Program-made: the position numbers and the translations under genes | The notes under the pieces: generated by a model | Told to the model about the DNA's origin: nothing | What the model saw: the letters and a program-made list of their open reading frames with translations, nothing else | Databases searched by the model: none | Shown here: positions 30,166 through 40,390 of the stretch, piece by piece | How positions within the stretch are numbered: the first letter of the stretch is position 1 | Layout: each line of letters begins with the position of its first letter | From: Moniliella sp. 'wahieum' | Taxonomy: Eukaryota; Basidiomycota; Moniliellomycetes; Moniliellales; Moniliellaceae | Direction of reading: 5' to 3' | DNA length: 64,000 nt | Assembly: GCA_003971905.1 (NCBI GenBank) | Contig: RSEE01000052.1 | Coordinates: 62,001-126,000, forward strand

Positions 30166-33100
30166 ATGAAGACAGGGCCCGCTGCCCCCGCAACTCCGAA
30201 GCCAGGAACCCGGTGCCCGAAGTACCGGGTCAAGGCACGCCCCTCCTCCCCAACCCCCAACTCGCCACCCCCCGGCGCCGCAGCCCCCGGCTGGGCTCCG
30301 AACAGCCAACCAATGGCTACGGCGCCGAAACCCCACGCCCCACTACCCCACGCCCGCGCCGCGCCCCCGCGCAGACAGCCCCCCCCGCCGCCGCCACCCC
30401 GACCCCTCAACCCCCCCGCGCCCCCGCGACACCGCCCCCCCCGCCGCCGCGGCCGCCCCCACCACCACCGCCACCAGACGACCGCGCAACCCCTCGACCG
30501 ACACGGGGGCCGACCTCCTTCCCCGTTTGACCGCCCTGGCCGAGCGCCCAGGCACACGCAAGATACCGCCACACCTGAAGCGCCCTTTCCTCCAGATGCT
30601 CGGCCGTTTGGCGGACGCTTACTTGCAGGAGCCCTCGTCAGCACACCTGATGGATTCTACGGTGCCTAAGGAAGTACTCCGCCACCACAACAAGGACAAC
30701 AACCTCATCGGGACGTACCCCAACAGCGCCTGGCAACTCCCTCCGCCCCCCGACTTCTCAACGCGCGAGGCACTCGACCCAGTCACCAAGGCCGACCGCC
30801 TCATTCGGGAGGGCTGCCTCAGCCGCGCAGCAAGTACCCTCGTCGGCCAATCCACCATTGCCCCTCTCACCCCCGAGACCCAGGCAAGCCTGGAAAAGCT
30901 CCATCCCGTTGGAGAGGCGAACCCCTTCAGCCTCGGCCCGGGCACAGCCTTTGGCAACACCACCACCCGCACTCGTCCCACCCACACAGGCCGCGTGGTA
31001 CCGCCGGGCACCACCCTCACCGACACGACGGACAGTGACCGTATCGTGGTGGACTTGGACGAAATCGACTTTGTTGCCTTGATTGCCACGTTCAGAATCG
31101 ACGTTGGGGCAGGTCTATGGTGGACCCAGCCCCTCCTAAGAACGGCCCTTGAATGCAAGCGCTTCGTCGCCTTTCTCACCGCCCTCACCAAGAGTATTTA
31201 CCACGGCACCGCCCCAGGACGCGAGCTCCTGTTGGCCTCCCGCCTCACCCCCCTGGAGAAGGCATCGGGAGGCATCCGCCCCATCGCCTGTGGGAGCTGA
31301 TCTACCGCCTGTGCGCCAAGGCCATCGCTCGAGCGATCGCCCCCAACAGCTGGCTTCTCCCCACCCAGTTGGGAGTAGCATCGCACAAAACGGGGTGGAG
31401 CCTATCGTACGGATGGTCGAGCGCATGACAGCGCCAGGCGGGGAGAACGATGCGGAACTGGGCGACTTCAGCCACGTCGCCATGCTCGACTTTACCAACG
31501 CCTTCAACACTGTGCGCCGTCGCACACTCGCCAAGGCACTCCATGCCTACGCCCCCCATCTCCTCACGTTGGGCCGATGGATCTATGGTTCCCCACCCAG
31601 CTCTGGGTCGCGTCGGGCGGAAATGAGACCAACGTCCTGTCGGCAGAGGGCGTACGGCAGGGCGACCCCCTCGCCCCCTTTTTCTTCTCCATCGCAGTGC
31701 GGCCCACGCTGGAGAAACTGGAACAGGACCTGCCGCCGGGGCACCTGGTGATGGCATACCTGGACGACATTACGATCTTCGGTCCAGGGCCAGGCATTAC
31801 CGGCCTAGCCGCGGAGATTTTGGAAGACGACGCGTCAGGCCTCAAGCTCAACCTGCGCAAGGTGTCGAGCGGGACCGGGACCAGATTCGGGAGGATGGTC
31901 TGCAGGTTCTTGGCACTTGTGTGGGAGGGGTAGACTGTCGTCGATCGTGGCTCCGGGCCCAACTGGCCAGTCTGAGGAGAACATGCCTAAGTTTGATGGC
32001 ATCACCCGCCAGGGACGCCTCTTACTATGGCGGCTCAGCACTCAGACCAAGCTCGCCACCTGCTCCGCACCATGCAGATGGAAGGAGAGCTAGACGACGT
32101 GCTGGCCGAGATTGATGCCTTCATCTGTACGGAGTTCAGACGGATCCGGGCGACGAGGATCCCCAAGGTGCCAAGGACCACTTCGACATGCTCATGAGCC
32201 TGCCTCTTCGGCTGGGAGGATGTGGCAGCCCGCTTTACTCGTATATTGCGCCCCACGCCCGTGCCGCGGCCAACGAGGTCAACGACTATCTTATTACCAC
32301 TTATGTTGACCGTTCGGGACCGCAAACGGCAAGGGCCAACGCATTTACGAAGCAACGCCAGCGTGCCGCGAGATGTGGGAGCAAAGTCGACAGGAGCTGC
32401 TCCAGAAGCTGGACGCTGCCGATGGTCGCCATGTGGTTGAGCACAGCAACCCGCTGAGCCACAACTGGCTCTCCGCCATTCCATCCGTCCCGTACCTCAA
32501 GCTCTCTGACCAGCAGGTCCAGGTTGGTCTCCAGCTCCGCACGCTGTGCCGCACCACGCGCAGCATGTGCAAGTGCGGCGTCATGTCCTCGCTGGAACAC
32601 ATCATGTCCTGCACCCGCACCCAGGCCAAGTTTGGTGCGTTGCATGAGGCAGTGCGGGAGCCCATTCTCCAGCTCCTCCGCTCCATCCCCGACACCCACG
32701 TCCACAACGAACCTATGGTGGAGGAAGAGGATGGGACGAGGCGCGGACGGAAGGCACAGCGCACCGATTACCGCGTGATGGGGCCCGGAGCACTGGGAGG
32801 AACCGGAATGGAGGTAGACCACACGCTGCGCGACACGGATCGCAGGAGGCGCAGAGCGCGTACCGGCGGGTGGTGCATGAGAGCACTGCGTCGCCTTTGG
32901 AACGCCGGGAGAAGGAACTGCTTCGGCTGCTTGAACAAGCAGAATGCGACAAGAACGCCAAGTACCAGGGACGCACTCAAGAACCGTTTTTCCCCCTGGT
33001 TTTGACGACGCGAGGATACTACGGCACCAAGACGGCGGGCAAGTTGTTTGCGCATTGGAAGGAGTTGGCTACTAAGTCTCAGTGGAAATGGTTCCTCGCT

Positions 33101-33208
33101 CGTATGTCAACCACGTTCCTCCGTGTCCACACGCGCTTCCTAGGGTACGGGACCGGATGGCGTGAGCCGGAGGGTCCTGATATCCTGGCGATCCCCCTGG
33201 TCCCTTAA
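30166..33208 (+). pseudogene. reverse transcriptase / endonuclease polyprotein, frame-broken as given
   Basis: The N-terminus is Pro-rich (from the ATG at 30166). RT motifs appear in order: PLEKASGGIRPIACG (motif 1/2a), AMLDFTNAFNTVRRRTLAKA (motif A; the Asp codon is 31488-31490), GVRQGDPLAPFFFSIAV (motif B) and MAYLDDITIFG (motif C; YLDD at 31757-31768). The thumb side leads to LPLRLGGCGSPLYSYIAPHA. The knuckle MCKCGVMSSLEHIMSC follows at about 32565-32610. The nuclease part has QRTDYRVMGPGALGGTGMEV DHTLRDT and later KYQGRTQEPFFPLVLTTRGY with a KLFAHWKELA helix. Frame shifts near 30530, 31297, 31400, 31600, 31870, 32100, 32380 and 32880 break it; some could be assembly error. Confidence 0.75.
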
Positions 33209-33308
33209 TCTTGGTGGCGCTTCCAAGTAACCCCGCAAGATGAACGGTTCGGTTTAGACGTAGCGTTCCCCCTGTCCCAGCCTTAAGCTCTGTCAATGAT
33301 ATGAATTC

Positions 33309-33833
33309 AAGAAGTAGATAGTTCCATCGTGCCTCCCTTTGCCCATGCTCCTCCTCCGCCACAGCCAGATGAAGAGACTTATCTGGACTCGATCTGAACC
33401 CGCCTCGAGGCTGTCAGGTGAGGCCGGGTCGGAGCTGTGGCTGATGCGCACGAAGTCATCGAAGTATTCTGCGTTTGTATATCACGGCGGTCTCTGCCAC
33501 CATCCACACCGAAGTCTGGAATTCGACGAAACCAGTCCTGGGCACAGTGAGCACAATCGTGACGCCATGTCATGACCATGACCTAATGGTCAAGGAGGCA
33601 GCCGCTGCAGGTACGAGAGCTGGGGGCGGGAGCGGGACCGACGTCCACGGGGGCTCGAGGAGGACTTTCAAAGTTCACGCTGGAGCAGCACGCTGGCCAC
33701 TGGTTTGCCCCATAGATAGAGGCGGAACCAAATTGGGGCGGAAGGATTAATTAGTAGGCGCCCAGGCATTGCGGGCAGGCCACCTGTTCACGACGGTGGC
33801 GCCCAAACAGCAACCCATCAGCTCATCGCCACC
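33309..33833. other. intergenic, thioredoxin 5' flank
   Basis: No gene is supported. The DNA from about 33600 on is the upstream region of the thioredoxin gene. Confidence 0.5.
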
Positions 33834-34405
33834 ATGCCAGCACCCGTCGATGTCACTTCGGCCCGCGAACTTGACAGCCTGCTTGCCTCGGCTGGGAACA
33901 AGCTGGCAGTGATTGACTTCCATGCGTCGTGTATGTGCCCTGCTGCGATGTGGCCGACACCGACAGTGTACTGACAGGAACCCCCGTTGCGATCCTCGTC
34001 CTCCTCCCCAGGGTGCGGTCCCTGCCACGCCATTGCCCCTGTCTTTGCACGTCTGGCGCAAGCCAATTCGGGCCTGTTCCTGCGTGTAGATACGGACCAG
34101 GTCCCGGATCTGGCTCAGCGCTACAGCGTCACCGCCATGCCCACCTTGTTTTCATCAAGAACAAGGCTGTTGTGGACACGCTGCGCGGAGCGGACGCGGC
34201 TGGTCTGCAGAGGCTCATCGCCAAGCACGCCACGCCTACTCTTTTTCTGGCAGTGGGCATACACTGTCAGGTACTTCTTCTTCGGCTGCTGGAAGGGGCG
34301 CGCGACACCGATCACCCCAGACTTTTCCTCCTGGTTGAGTTCCGTCCATGCCTTCCCCCTCTTCCTCTTGTTGTTGTGTACGGCCTGTACGTGATCAACA
34401 TGTGA
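33834..34405 (+). CDS. TRX1: thioredoxin, possibly with a hydrophobic C-terminal anchor
   Basis: A redox protein with the WCGPC active site, reduced by thioredoxin reductase. From the ATG at 33834: MPAPVDVTSARELDSLLASA, KLAVIDFHAS, then an intron (33931-34011; GTATGT donor, CTGACA branch, CCCAG acceptor) that splits the Trp codon of WCGPC. Next come PVFARLAQANSGLFLRVDTD, the cis-Pro region AMPT, and FIKNKAVVDTLRGADAAGLQ RLIAKHA after a one-base shift near 34150. This completes a normal thioredoxin fold of about 105 residues. The frame does not stop there. About 55 more residues, read across one or two shifts, contain YTVRYFFFG and a second stretch HAFPLFLLLL leading to YGLYVINM and the stop at 34405. 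That would anchor the protein in a membrane. If the tail is not real, the protein is an ordinary cytosolic thioredoxin. Confidence 0.8.
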
Positions 34406-35303
34406 CGCTGGTGTGTGCGTATTGTCCCCCACAACTGTTTGGATTTTATTTTCATTTGACTCTTTTCACGACCACTCTTTTGGCTTGCCTTGGTAGAACT
34501 GAGGACCACATCATCATGGCCTCTACGCAGCCCGTCTGAGAATGTGAATGCTGCCTAACCTTTCAGCGCCAGGGACTCGTCTTGTCGGTTCGATGGACAC
34601 CTTGCAAATCCCAACATTCTCCTCCCAAACTCAGCTGCGTGCCACGTTGAAGCGGTCTTTGCCAGTTTTGCGTTCTTGTGCTCACTGTGATCAATCATCC
34701 GCCTCATCCTGGCTGCGGCTGAGTGCCACATCTCAGCATCCCAGATTCGAAAATATCTGCGTTTTGAATGCAGAGCCCACCATTACCACAGGTCAAGGAA
34801 GGTTCTGAGCTGCAGTCAACCCTCTTTAGTTAGTGGGGATGACCCTATCCTCTCCCGCTTCCCCTGTGGTTATGAATGCAGAGCCAGTCTTTCGCCGCAG
34901 GCCTTTCCGGGGTAGTTCAGTGCCCAAAAGCTCTTCGATAGAAGTAAGCTGGAGAACTTCACTTCATCTCTCTCCGCTCCTCGCTGTCTCCCCTATCGAA
35001 CAATCGACGAAGACGCCATTGAGCATAAGATATCTTCACTGCTCGCGGTGCTGACTATGCCCTCACGTTGTTGAACGTTGACCTCAACGTTTGTTGGCCC
35101 TCAACGTTCAACAAACGTTGAACGTGTTGAACGCCGCCCGGCTATCTAGGTTTACTGGTTACCCACCAAGGAGGGGAGCGGGAGAGCCGCGCCTGCCGTG
35201 CAAGCAGAGTGAATGCCAACCCTTCAATCCTCCACTGAATGTGGGGCCATATTCCTGCACTACCCTAAGTCCTGCCACATCATTCCGAAAGTCTCTTCCA
35301 CCC
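34406..35303. other. intergenic, no supported gene
   Basis: This lies between convergent 3' ends. It contains an AACGTT-rich cluster (35064-35135). Short open frames here are not conserved-looking. Confidence 0.5.
35064..35135. repeat. AACGTT cluster with inverted arrangement
   Basis: Five AACGTT hexamers occur in 72 bp in the contexts GAACGTTG, CAACGTTT, CAACGTTC, AAACGTTG and GAACGTG. Copies face both directions around a TGTTGGCCC centre, giving an imperfect palindrome. Confidence 0.75.
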
Positions 35304-36617
35304 TTACTGCCTCGTGAGCTCCCTTCCTAACCGCGTGCGCGCAGACTCCGCCATGTTGTGAGGCAGTATCATGAGGTGCGAATTGACCAAAATTATACAG
35401 GGTACAATGAAAAAGCGCCTCACAAGTTGGCCACAACGACCACACTTGGAGATGTTGCCGGCCAGATCAGTGACGGCCTGCTTAATCAGACCGCTCTCGT
35501 ACTCCGACACCTTGCCCAACGAATGGATCTTCTCCACACCGTTGGGGCCCAGGGTGACCGGAACACTGAAGAACTGAGTTTCGGTGCCAATGACTCCTGC
35601 GCCTTGGCGCCCGTAGGCTCCGAAGCCAAGTCCACAAACGAGTACTCCACCTTGGTGGTCTTACCCGCCGCTGCGTCCAGCACAGCCAGAGCAAAGCGCG
35701 CCCGGCGTAGGCCATCGACAGCGTTGCACTACCCCCGCCGTTCTTGGCCTTGACCACTTCGTCACGCCAAACTGGATGCGCGTTCGTCAGAGCCTCAATC
35801 TTGGCTTGGTCGACCGACTGGAAATGATGCGGCGTTAGCGTGCTGCAAGCAGAGGAAAGGAAGAGGGGAACGTACAATGCTGGGTGTCGTGGCTGAGGAG
35901 GGGGACGATGGTCAGGCCCGAGTGGCCACCAATGACCGGCACTGAGTAGCTGCTCGCCTCCTGAGGCTTCCCTGCCGCCTCCGAGACAAAGGTGCTGGCG
36001 CGCAACGTCGAGAGTAGTGACACAAAGAGGCGTTTGGGGTCGTACACGCCCTTCTTCTTCAGCGTCTCGGCAAACACGGGGACAGTCGAGTTGACCGGGT
36101 TGGAGATGACCAGGATAAACGCCTTGGGCGCCGCAGTGGCAATGCCCTCGGCAATGCCCGCGCAAATCTTGGCATTCACATTGAACAGATCGTCACGAGT
36201 CATGCCCGGCTTGCGCGGCACGCCGGCAGGAATCACGACGATGTCAGCCCCCTTGAGCGCGGCAAGCAGCCCATCGTTCTCAGGCAAAAAGCCCTGCACA
36301 GTAGAGGCCGTGTCAATGTGCGACAAGTCGGCAGCGACGCCAGGTGCGTTAACCACGTCGTACAGCGACAACTCGGTGATGGCGCTCGAGTTCTTCAGCA
36401 ACAGCGAGAGCGGCTGACCTGCGCGTCCATCATGCCACGTCAGTATTCCAACTTGTTACCAGCAGAGAGCGAGGGGGGTTAGGCATGAGGCAGAGATGCC
36501 CGGCACGTACCGATTCCGCCAGCGGCACCACTAGATAGAAGGCGAAGACACAGTCAGGCTTGGGTCCAGGCAGTCGGGCGCAGGGGGGAGCACGTACATA
36601 ACGACAGCCTTGACCAT
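35304..36617 (-). CDS. MDH1: malate dehydrogenase (mitochondrial-type family, no presequence)
   Basis: NAD-dependent malate dehydrogenase. Exon 1 (36617-36598) encodes MVKAVV plus two bases. Exon 2 is a 20-nt microexon (36530-36511) encoding most of the GAAGGIG nucleotide-binding loop. Exon 3 starts at 36418 with [20 protein letters not shown]. Introns are 67 and 92 bp with GTACGT donors. Exon 3 includes [40 protein letters not shown] (substrate Arg loop), [34 protein letters not shown] and [15 protein letters not shown] (catalytic His in GGHSG). A third intron (about 35811-35877) precedes [12 protein letters not shown]. The rest reads [35 protein letters not shown] and [20 protein letters not shown], with several frame shifts. 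No targeting sequence is seen, so a cytosolic or peroxisomal isoform is possible. The exact stop is uncertain. Confidence 0.87.
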
Positions 36618-38448
36618 GGTGGGAGATTAGAGGTGTGAGTGAGGCGGGGACGGTGGTGGACGGGGGGGTGGGGGGGGGGGTGGGGGCGAAGAGACACCCT
36701 GAGGACGGGTGGGCGTTTTATTTATGCGCGTCGGCACTGGCTGAGCCTGAGCCACTGCTGGCCCCCATCCGGGCCGACCGGGTGGCTGGCGTGGACGGGG
36801 CCGAACCCTACTGCGTGCGCGGGGATAACGGCGCTGGGCCTGACGCGGCAAGGGCGGCGTGGGAGGCAGCGTGTGTGCCGCCAGAGGCCCGTGCACACCC
36901 ACACCCGCAGCGCAGGCGCAGCACCGCGGGACTGTCCGCACCTGCGCGCCCACCGCACACGCCCCACGCCTCCCAGCGCCTCCCAGCGCCCGCCGGCACC
37001 GCGCGACGATGATGTGTGGCCGCTGATCAATCGGTCGTGGCTGCCATCCTTCCGCCCCAGCAAACGGCTCCACCCGTTGGCCCTCGGTTTAAGGCCGCAG
37101 CACCCCAGCCCTTTGCGGCTCCGCCCTGCCTGGCCCGCCCGCCTGCGCCTCGCCTCCCTCCCCCCTCAAGCTCCACACTACAAATCATCACCTGCTCCTC
37201 CTAACCCCCTCCAACCCTTCCTAACCCTTACACACCCTGTCACAACCACCACCGTCCATCTTCGTGCCCCGGCCATCCGCATTCGTCTCCTGCGCTCGTT
37301 CCGCCGCCCCAAACCGGGCACGCACAACCTCGTCGGGCCCGTCCGGAATGGCATGGCGGGGCAACCCGGAATGCGGCGGCCCGGGCGGCCCGGGCCCAGC
37401 GGCCTGAGCTCCGCCCGCACTGGGCCGCTCTTTGCTTTTCACATGTCACCCCGCACCAATCTATGGCTGATGCATTGCTGACTACGCGGACGCTCGGGTC
37501 CAGTCTTGGCCTCCCCCGGAGCCCATCTTCCTCTGCCCCCCGCGACCCACAAAGCCTTGCCGATCCACTGCATCCCCGCGTCCGCCCGCCCCGTCGTGTC
37601 CGGCCCTGCGCGCTACCCGGGCGCGGCTGCACTCCAGCCCGGACCCCCGGCGCTCCCGGGACGCGACTGTCCGAGGCCTGGTGCTTTCAACAAAAAGTGG
37701 CACGTCACCGTCACATTATATGTTGCCCACATGACTATCTGCATGGCCCGCCTGGGTTTAACGATGCCACTCCCCGCGTCATTCCATCTTACTGCGTTGG
37801 TCACGATTGTGCCTTCTCGCTACAGGTCCTGCATCTGCCCACCAGTTCAAGCCACAGGGGTTTACTTGTTGCGATGCGATAGGCTACATGGGCGTGAGCA
37901 CATTTGGCTTTTGGAATAGGGAGAGCACGAGTGCACCTCAAACTGAGGCCTCCGGGCCTCAGAGCCTTAGGTGCTCAGACCTCTTGTGGCTCGTGCAGTG
38001 CGGAAAGAATATATGCAGGGCGTGGTTCCGAGAAGAGAGGCACAGGAGAAAAGCCATGAGCGCAAGATCTGGCAAGGGACTGACCGCTGGCATTACGACG
38101 CGTGTTGAGCGGCACGTGATTAATGATCAATGAAGTTGAAATGAACTGGAATTGAAACGGAAGGCGGGAGAACCGATAACGCGATGACGCTACCGGTCGT
38201 TCATTAATCCTTGTTCGACTTGAACGTTCAACGTTGAAGTTCAACGTTCAACGTTCAACGTTCACATGTCACATGCCACACGTCACGTGGGTTTCACTGA
38301 TGACATCATGCATGATCATCCCCACTCCGAGTCACGTATGCAGCCTTTACTTGGTCCAGCCAACTCGAGGCCCAGTCGCTCACGCGAATAAACGAGCAGC
38401 TGTCGCCGCCTGTTTGTACCCCTCGGTATCACTCACCCCCCCTCGCCT
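36618..38448. other. long GC-rich intergenic region
   Basis: These 1.8 kb lie between the divergent MDH and phosphatase-family genes. Long open frames (36639-37481 and others) are compositional, occur in all frames on both strands, and show no family motif. An AACGTTC array lies at 38223-38290. A small C-rich leader-like stretch (37190-37250) could belong to an unrecognised transcript. Confidence 0.45.
38223..38291. repeat. heptamer array switching from AACGTTC to ACATGTC to ACACGTC
   Basis: After AACGTTC, AACGTTG and a 6-bp AAGTTC, there are three AACGTTC units (38243-38263). ACATGTC (38264-38270), ACATGCC, ACACGTC and ACGTGGG follow, all contiguous and in one 7-bp phase. This is the longest array with a change of core in the window. 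Confidence 0.9.
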
Positions 38449-39432
38449 ATGCCCAAGACTGTGTATCTCTGCCGTCACGGCCAGGCTGAGCATGTTCGTG
38501 TTTTGTCTCACCCCCCCCCCCATCTCACTGTTGCGGCGCTTTTTGTTTTTGACACCCCTATTCATCGGGCTTGGGTGGTGTGGCTGCGCTTCCTGCGCAA
38601 CCCCAGCTCGCCGCACTCGACTCCATCTATGTCATTTTCCCCAGAACGTAGCCAACGACTTGTCCATCTCCGATCCTCCTCTCACCAAGCTCGGTGAGAT
38701 GCAATGTGATCGCGTAGCCAACGACCCGAAAGCCGACCGTGTGCGCGGTCACATCCAGCTCATCGCCAGCAGCCCGCTCAAGCGCACACTTCAAACTACC
38801 CTCCTCGCGTGGCCTCAGCCCATTGCGCGTTTTGGTGGCCCTCAATCCCTCTACGTCCTCCCCCAGCTACAAGAATGTGGATCCCAGCCATGCGACACGG
38901 GCTCCTCCCGCTCCCTCCTCGATGCCGACCCGGACCTTCCGCCGCTCGACCTAAGTCACTTGACACCAGGGTGGAACCAGAAGGAGGGGCTGTACGCTGT
39001 GGACCGGTCGGCGTTTGAAGCTCGTGCGGCCTGGGTACGGGCATGGATCAAGACCCGCCCTGAGGACACCTTCCTCCTTGTCAGCCATTTCAACTTTCTC
39101 AACATCCTCACCAACACCAAGACCGGCTGGGCCAATACCGAAGTCCAGGAATGGCAACTCGATCCGGCCTCCCCGCTCCCTGATCCGCCACTCACCTTTG
39201 TCAGCCGAATCACCAGAGATGGCTCGTTTGTCGGTACCGCCGTGACCCTGCACTTGTCGCGCCCCAGCCGCCGCCCGCCCTGCCTTCCGCGGCCCTGACG
39301 CACTTGGTGCCGCCCGTGGACTCGTTTGGCTTGGACAAGAAACACGACCTTGATTTGGTTCTAGAGGACTCGATGGTTGCGGTAGAAGGGAGGATAAACG
39401 CACCCACCACCGGAGTCGAGGTGCAGGAGTAG
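38449..39432 (+). CDS. phosphoglycerate mutase-family phosphatase (PMU1-like)
   Basis: A histidine phosphatase superfamily protein; its substrate cannot be told from sequence. Exon 1 (38449-38493) encodes MPKTVYLCRHGQAEH with an intact RHG catalytic motif. The intron is 38494-38644 (GTTCGT donor, CCCCAG acceptor). Exon 2 continues NVANDLSISDPPLTKLGEMQ, HIQLIASSPLKRTLQTTLLA, YVLPQLQECGSQPCDTGSSR, LDLSHLTPGWNQKEGLYAVD, RAAWVRAWIKTRPEDTFLLV SHFNFLNIL (second His, SHF in place of SHG) and FVSRITRDGSF. A frame change near 39285 leads to AALTHLVPPVDSFGLDKKHD and the stop at 39430-39432. The order RHGQAEHNV, DPPLT, SPLKRTLQTT and ECGSQPCDTGS is typical of fungal Pmu1-like proteins. Confidence 0.78.
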
Positions 39433-40006
39433 ACTGCATGACGTTGATACTCACTCGGTGGTAGTGGAGAAGCACAACACGAAGAAAGTACATGTTTCCC
39501 ACTTTGGCTGGTCCCACCTTTTTTCGCTCACCCTTCTACCTCGGGCTGCCCTTAACATCCTCTGCCCCATCTGGGTGTCCTGATTCTTGGGCCGCATCAC
39601 TCGTGGTTGGAAACGACGGATCTCTCAATATCCGTGGTTCGGCTGCTTCGCCTCTTTTGACCTCCTGGCAATAAGGGCGAAGGCGCGAGTACTGTGAGTC
39701 AAGTGGATCGTGTTGTCGATAGGCGGCGGGCCTCCTGTCCTCCTTTCTGGAGACTAGGCTCCATGCGCCACGCTACCCCATGTGCTCACCGTTGCACTTC
39801 AACTGAAAGTTCGCCTCGTGTGTGCATTGGCTTCCACACGGCCGAGATGTCCCACCTTGTGTCCGGGCTGTGGCATTACCTCCATTTCACCAAGTGACTC
39901 GTCACCAGCACTGGTGCAGTGCTTGGTTCTTCGGCTTCCCATAGGGTAGTCCCTGCTCCCAGACTCTATTTGTGTCAATCGTGTCTTCATCTAATGGTCT
40001 GCTTTG

Positions 40007-40035
40007 AAGCTTTGAAGCTTGAAGCTTGAAGCTTC
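40007..40035. repeat. AAGCTTG heptamer array
   Basis: AAGCTTTG is followed by AAGCTTG twice and AAGCTTC, each a HindIII-type palindrome plus one base. Confidence 0.85.
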
Positions 40036-40325
40036 ATAGAGATCTTTTTGATTCAACAGTCACCGTCACCAGAGAGGACGGAACCCCCTGCGAGCTCGTG
40101 ATGCATAATGTCATGTCTCCTAGAAATCTGTCGGACAGCAAAGCTGTGAATGCGGTGGTGGTTCAACGACAGGTGGGACTAGGCCCAGGAGAGAAAAGAA
40201 CGAGAGAGAGGATCGTGAAGTCGGGCACAAGACCAGTCTGGGGCCCGATCGAGCTTCATGCTTCAACGTTCAACAGCTGGTTCGGCGCATCCATATGCTT
40301 CCACCGAAACATGTATCCTCCGAGC

Positions 40326-40390
40326 ATCGATCATCGATCATCACATGCACCACGTGTCACATGTGTCACATGTCACATGCATCACCCCAA
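40326..40390. repeat. ATCGATC and ACATGTN array
   Basis: Two ATCGATC units (40326-40339) pass into CACGTG and ACATGT hexamers spaced by one or two bases (40345-40385). Confidence 0.8.

Larger units (their letters stand above)
29865..33308 (+). mobile_element. near full-length non-LTR retrotransposon (restriction-like endonuclease type)
   Basis: The element starts GACCACCGGG with two adjacent hairpins, has a 5' UTR with degenerate GCCACCG repeats (29925-30020) and a Pro-rich segment. A long coding region follows, with reverse transcriptase (30530-31960), a CCHC knuckle (about 32550-32600) and a C-terminal nuclease region (32740-33208). The 3' UTR ends CCTTAAGCTCTGTCAATGAT. Two further copies in the window (26493-26928 and 61898-63095) share its ends. 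The single nuclease downstream of the RT, with the absence of an AP-endonuclease upstream, places it with R2/NeSL/CRE-like early-branching non-LTR elements. No clear target-site duplication was found for this copy. Confidence 0.85.

Noticed and set aside
36639-37481. 280-codon open frame upstream of malate dehydrogenase
   Set aside because: Arg/Pro/Ala-rich in all frames of very GC-rich DNA on both strands, with no motif or splice support.
38215-38291. CRISPR-like array
   Set aside because: Units are contiguous 7-mers without spacers, in a eukaryotic genome.
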